Of a stretch of 16,775 nt of DNA, positions 15,423-16,775 are shown in pieces. Where the stretch lies: the NCBI GenBank assembly GCA_002402125.1, contig NVVG01000072.1, forward strand, positions 1 to 16,775, read 5' to 3'. Position 1 is the stretch's first letter; every line of letters begins with the position of its first letter. The notes under the pieces were generated by a model, which saw only the letters and a program-made list of their open reading frames with translations, searched no databases and was not told where the DNA came from. Position numbers and translations under genes: made by a program. The DNA comes from Moraxellaceae bacterium. GTDB taxonomy: Bacteria; Pseudomonadota; Gammaproteobacteria; Pseudomonadales; Ketobacteraceae.

Positions 15423-16139
15423 ATGGCTAAAGTATACTTTGCAAAAAAAGGCCTTAGCGCACCCCAGGGCGCTAGCGCTCATGTTCGATATAGCTACGGT
15501 ACCGCTTTCACTGGCAATGTTGATAGCAAACTTGAAGGAGCCATATCGGAAGGAATATCCGCATTAAATTGCGCCACCACTTATCTTGCCAATACTGACA
15601 CGGCAGACCTCAATGCCAATTTTAAATACTATGCTGAAAAATACTTTCTTCTTGGTGATACTCCTACCACTGACGAGCTAAATAATATTTATGCAGTGCT
15701 TCTATTGACCAAGAATGGGCTCAACAATAAATTTACTATCAAAGTCTATAGTTCGGCTTCCCACGCGCCTAAAGGGTTTACGACTAACGGCTATGTCACT
15801 AGTTATCTCAATCCAAAAGACAATCAAAAACATCGAACGGCTGGCGTGTGGACAGACCCTAGTACAATGGTCGGTAAAAATGCTTTCAAAGGTGATATCC
15901 ATATGGGTATAAGCACGGTAAAAGGTCAGAGTGATTTGACCAATGCCTCACTCTTTATCCATGAAGCGACACATAAATTTGCAGACACCGCTGATTTTGG
16001 GGAGCAAGGATATACCACTGATCAGGGGTCATTTAGAAAACCCGGTTTGCAGCCCGCCCAAGCACTAATGAACGCAGAGAGTTATGCGCGGTTTGCTATT
16101 CATTTCCACCGCGGTGAAAAAGGTATGAAGCAGTGGTGA
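15423..16139 (+). CDS. Leaderless asp-zincin (M35-like) metallopeptidase
   Basis: A 238-residue protein with the zinc-peptidase signature HEATH at 180-184 (catalytic E181). Seven residues after the second His comes D191 (ADTADFG), as in asp-zincins of the deuterolysin / lysine-specific metalloendopeptidase group, where an Asp is the third zinc ligand. Also typical is the C-terminal PAQALMNAESYARFA (211-225). There is no Sec or Tat signal, lipobox or membrane segment, unlike secreted M35 enzymes. It either acts inside the cell or leaves through a leader-independent route such as type I or type VI secretion. The N-terminal roughly 110 residues match nothing I recognise. AAGGAAAA just upstream of ATG 15423 supports the start. 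A long leader with a small hairpin precedes it and a strong terminator follows, so it is probably monocistronic. Substrate unknown. Confidence 0.78.
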   Translation: MAKVYFAKKGLSAPQGASAHVRYSYGTAFTGNVDSKLEGAISEGISALNCATTYLANTDTADLNANFKYYAEKYFLLGDTPTTDELNNIYAVLLLTKNGLNNKFTIKVYSSASHAPKGFTTNGYVTSYLNPKDNQKHRTAGVWTDPSTMVGKNAFKGDIHMGISTVKGQSDLTNASLFIHEATHKFADTADFGEQGYTTDQGSFRKPGLQPAQALMNAESYARFAIHFHRGEKGMKQW

Positions 16140-16162
16140 TAGCCAGATAAAATGACACCGAT

Positions 16163-16208
16163 AAAACCCCGAATAAAAAATCCCGGATAATTTCTTATTC
16201 GGGGTTTT
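16163..16208 (+). terminator. Rho-independent terminator after the metallopeptidase
   Basis: AAAACCCCGAATAA (16163-16176) pairs perfectly with TTATTCGGGGTTTT (16195-16208) around an 18-base loop, followed by a T run to 16210. It lies 24 bases after the metallopeptidase stop and separates that gene from the next one. The A tract on the left arm makes it potentially bidirectional. Confidence 0.92.
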
Positions 16209-16234
16209 TTGTTTTCATCAGTTGCGGAAATGTC

Positions 16235-16250
16235 TAGGACTCTCGTCCTA
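16235..16250. other. Small perfect hairpin
   Basis: TAGGAC (16235-16240) and GTCCTA (16245-16250) form a perfect six-base stem with a TCTC loop. The right arm continues into the CTACAAA repeat at 16248-16263. It could be a REP-like element or part of a regulatory leader for the next gene. Confidence 0.4.
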
Positions 16251-16263
16251 CAAAACAAGTAGA
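16248..16263 (+). repeat. Right copy of a short repeat flanking the metallopeptidase
   Basis: CTACAAAACAAGTAGA repeats the sequence at 15199-15215 with a two-base instead of a three-base core. TCCTACAAA also occurs once more, at about 3784-3792, which argues for a dispersed motif as much as for a gene-cassette boundary. Confidence 0.4.
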
Positions 16264-16365
16264 GTGTGTTCTAGGCCCAGTGTTTAGGCGTGGGGTATCT
16301 CTAAACCACATTAATGCAAAAATATTTAACTGTGTTACCATGCAAAACTTCAAAAGGAGTAGCAC

Positions 16366-16775
16366 ATGGTTGATATCAAGAAGTTAAATCCAATGAATGG
16401 TTTCGATGTTTCAGTAAGCTTTAGTGTTTTAGTCGTTGGTTTCGTATTGTTTTTTTCAAACCCTCAGGAATTGTCTGCATCTGAATTTCGAAAATGTGGG
16501 TTTGAAGTAAGAATTGTTGGTGGAAATTTGGCCGACACCAAGGTTCTTGGTAGCGAATTTATTGCCTGGGGTAGAGTGGGTCTAACCACAAATAACGCCC
16601 GATTAGCCAATCGTTATGTTCAAAATTACGCGTCTGCCTGTGTTAGACACGCCTTTTCAAACGTTGATTACGATAGTGTCAGTGGTGCTTGTAAATTTAA
16701 TCCAAAAGTTCATGATTCTGATGCACTTTCAGATGGTGGTGTTAGCGGGTTTAAGTTAACCAAAGCGCGCTCCGC
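16366..16775 (+). CDS. Partial exported or membrane-anchored Cys protein
   Basis: An open frame from ATG 16366 to the right edge gives 136 codons with no stop. AAGGAG at 16354-16359, six bases upstream, is the best Shine-Dalgarno in the window. A hydrophobic segment at residues 17-31 (VSFSVLVVGFVLFFS) follows a 16-residue N-terminal stretch, so it is either a signal anchor or a long signal peptide cut near ELSA. The rest visible is soluble with three Cys (44, 92, 109), consistent with an oxidising periplasmic location. I do not recognise the family. It follows the metallopeptidase but is separated from it by a strong terminator, so it is probably transcribed on its own. Confidence 0.75.
   Translation, partial: MVDIKKLNPMNGFDVSVSFSVLVVGFVLFFSNPQELSASEFRKCGFEVRIVGGNLADTKVLGSEFIAWGRVGLTTNNARLANRYVQNYASACVRHAFSNVDYDSVSGACKFNPKVHDSDALSDGGVSGFKLTKARS

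Noticed and set aside
15297..15482. Minus-strand open frame of 61 codons over the metallopeptidase start
   Set aside because: It overlaps the ribosome binding site and first codons of the metallopeptidase on the opposite strand and shows no family features.

Overview
The window looks like chromosomal DNA from a free-living, moderately AT-rich gammaproteobacterium, probably marine or aquatic. The clues are an EfpL/YeiP elongation-factor paralogue, an RluA-type pseudouridine synthase, a HipBA module, several elaborate sensor kinases and a Gram-negative lipoprotein. No marker fixes the genus. I see no rRNA, tRNA, CRISPR array, intact transposase or phage structural gene.

Layout, left to right. 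(1) 1-143: the 5' end of an unknown minus-strand gene. (2) 460-6444: a signalling block. It holds a two-transmembrane CHASE3-GAF sensor with no output domain, an orphan receiver-TPR response regulator, and, convergent to it, a large CHASE4 hybrid histidine kinase whose first receiver domain is degenerate. (3) 6481-7085: a stretch without an open gene that I read as a heavily decayed relic of the giant fused Ser/Thr kinase / AAA ATPase / histidine kinase family. Kinase N-lobe, catalytic-loop and post-TPR segments can be followed through frameshifts and stops. (4) 7190-10080: a housekeeping pair, rluA-like and efpL, split by a minus-strand multi-pass membrane histidine kinase. A 3' scrap of a second rluA-like gene sits just upstream of efpL. 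(5) 10289-12144: a hipBA toxin-antitoxin operon with a palindrome, three direct repeats over its promoter region and a hairpin after it. (6) 12156-15071: a very large minus-strand lipoprotein with an InlB-type domain, an all-beta domain and about two dozen short leucine-rich repeats. (7) 15423-16208: a small leaderless asp-zincin (M35-like) metallopeptidase with its own strong terminator, flanked by imperfect short direct repeats. (8) 16366-16775: the start of an exported or membrane-anchored Cys-containing protein that runs off the right edge.

How the genes may work together. The left half is devoted to sensing, with three membrane sensors, one soluble response regulator and the corpse of a fourth sensor. 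No sensor is operonic with a regulator, so phosphotransfer partners cannot be assigned from position. HipBA is a self-contained regulatory unit. The lipoprotein and the metallopeptidase are divergent accessory genes sharing a roughly 350-base intergenic region. The parts most worth a second look are the two gene relics, the truncated sensor, the leaderless asp-zincin and the repeat lipoprotein.
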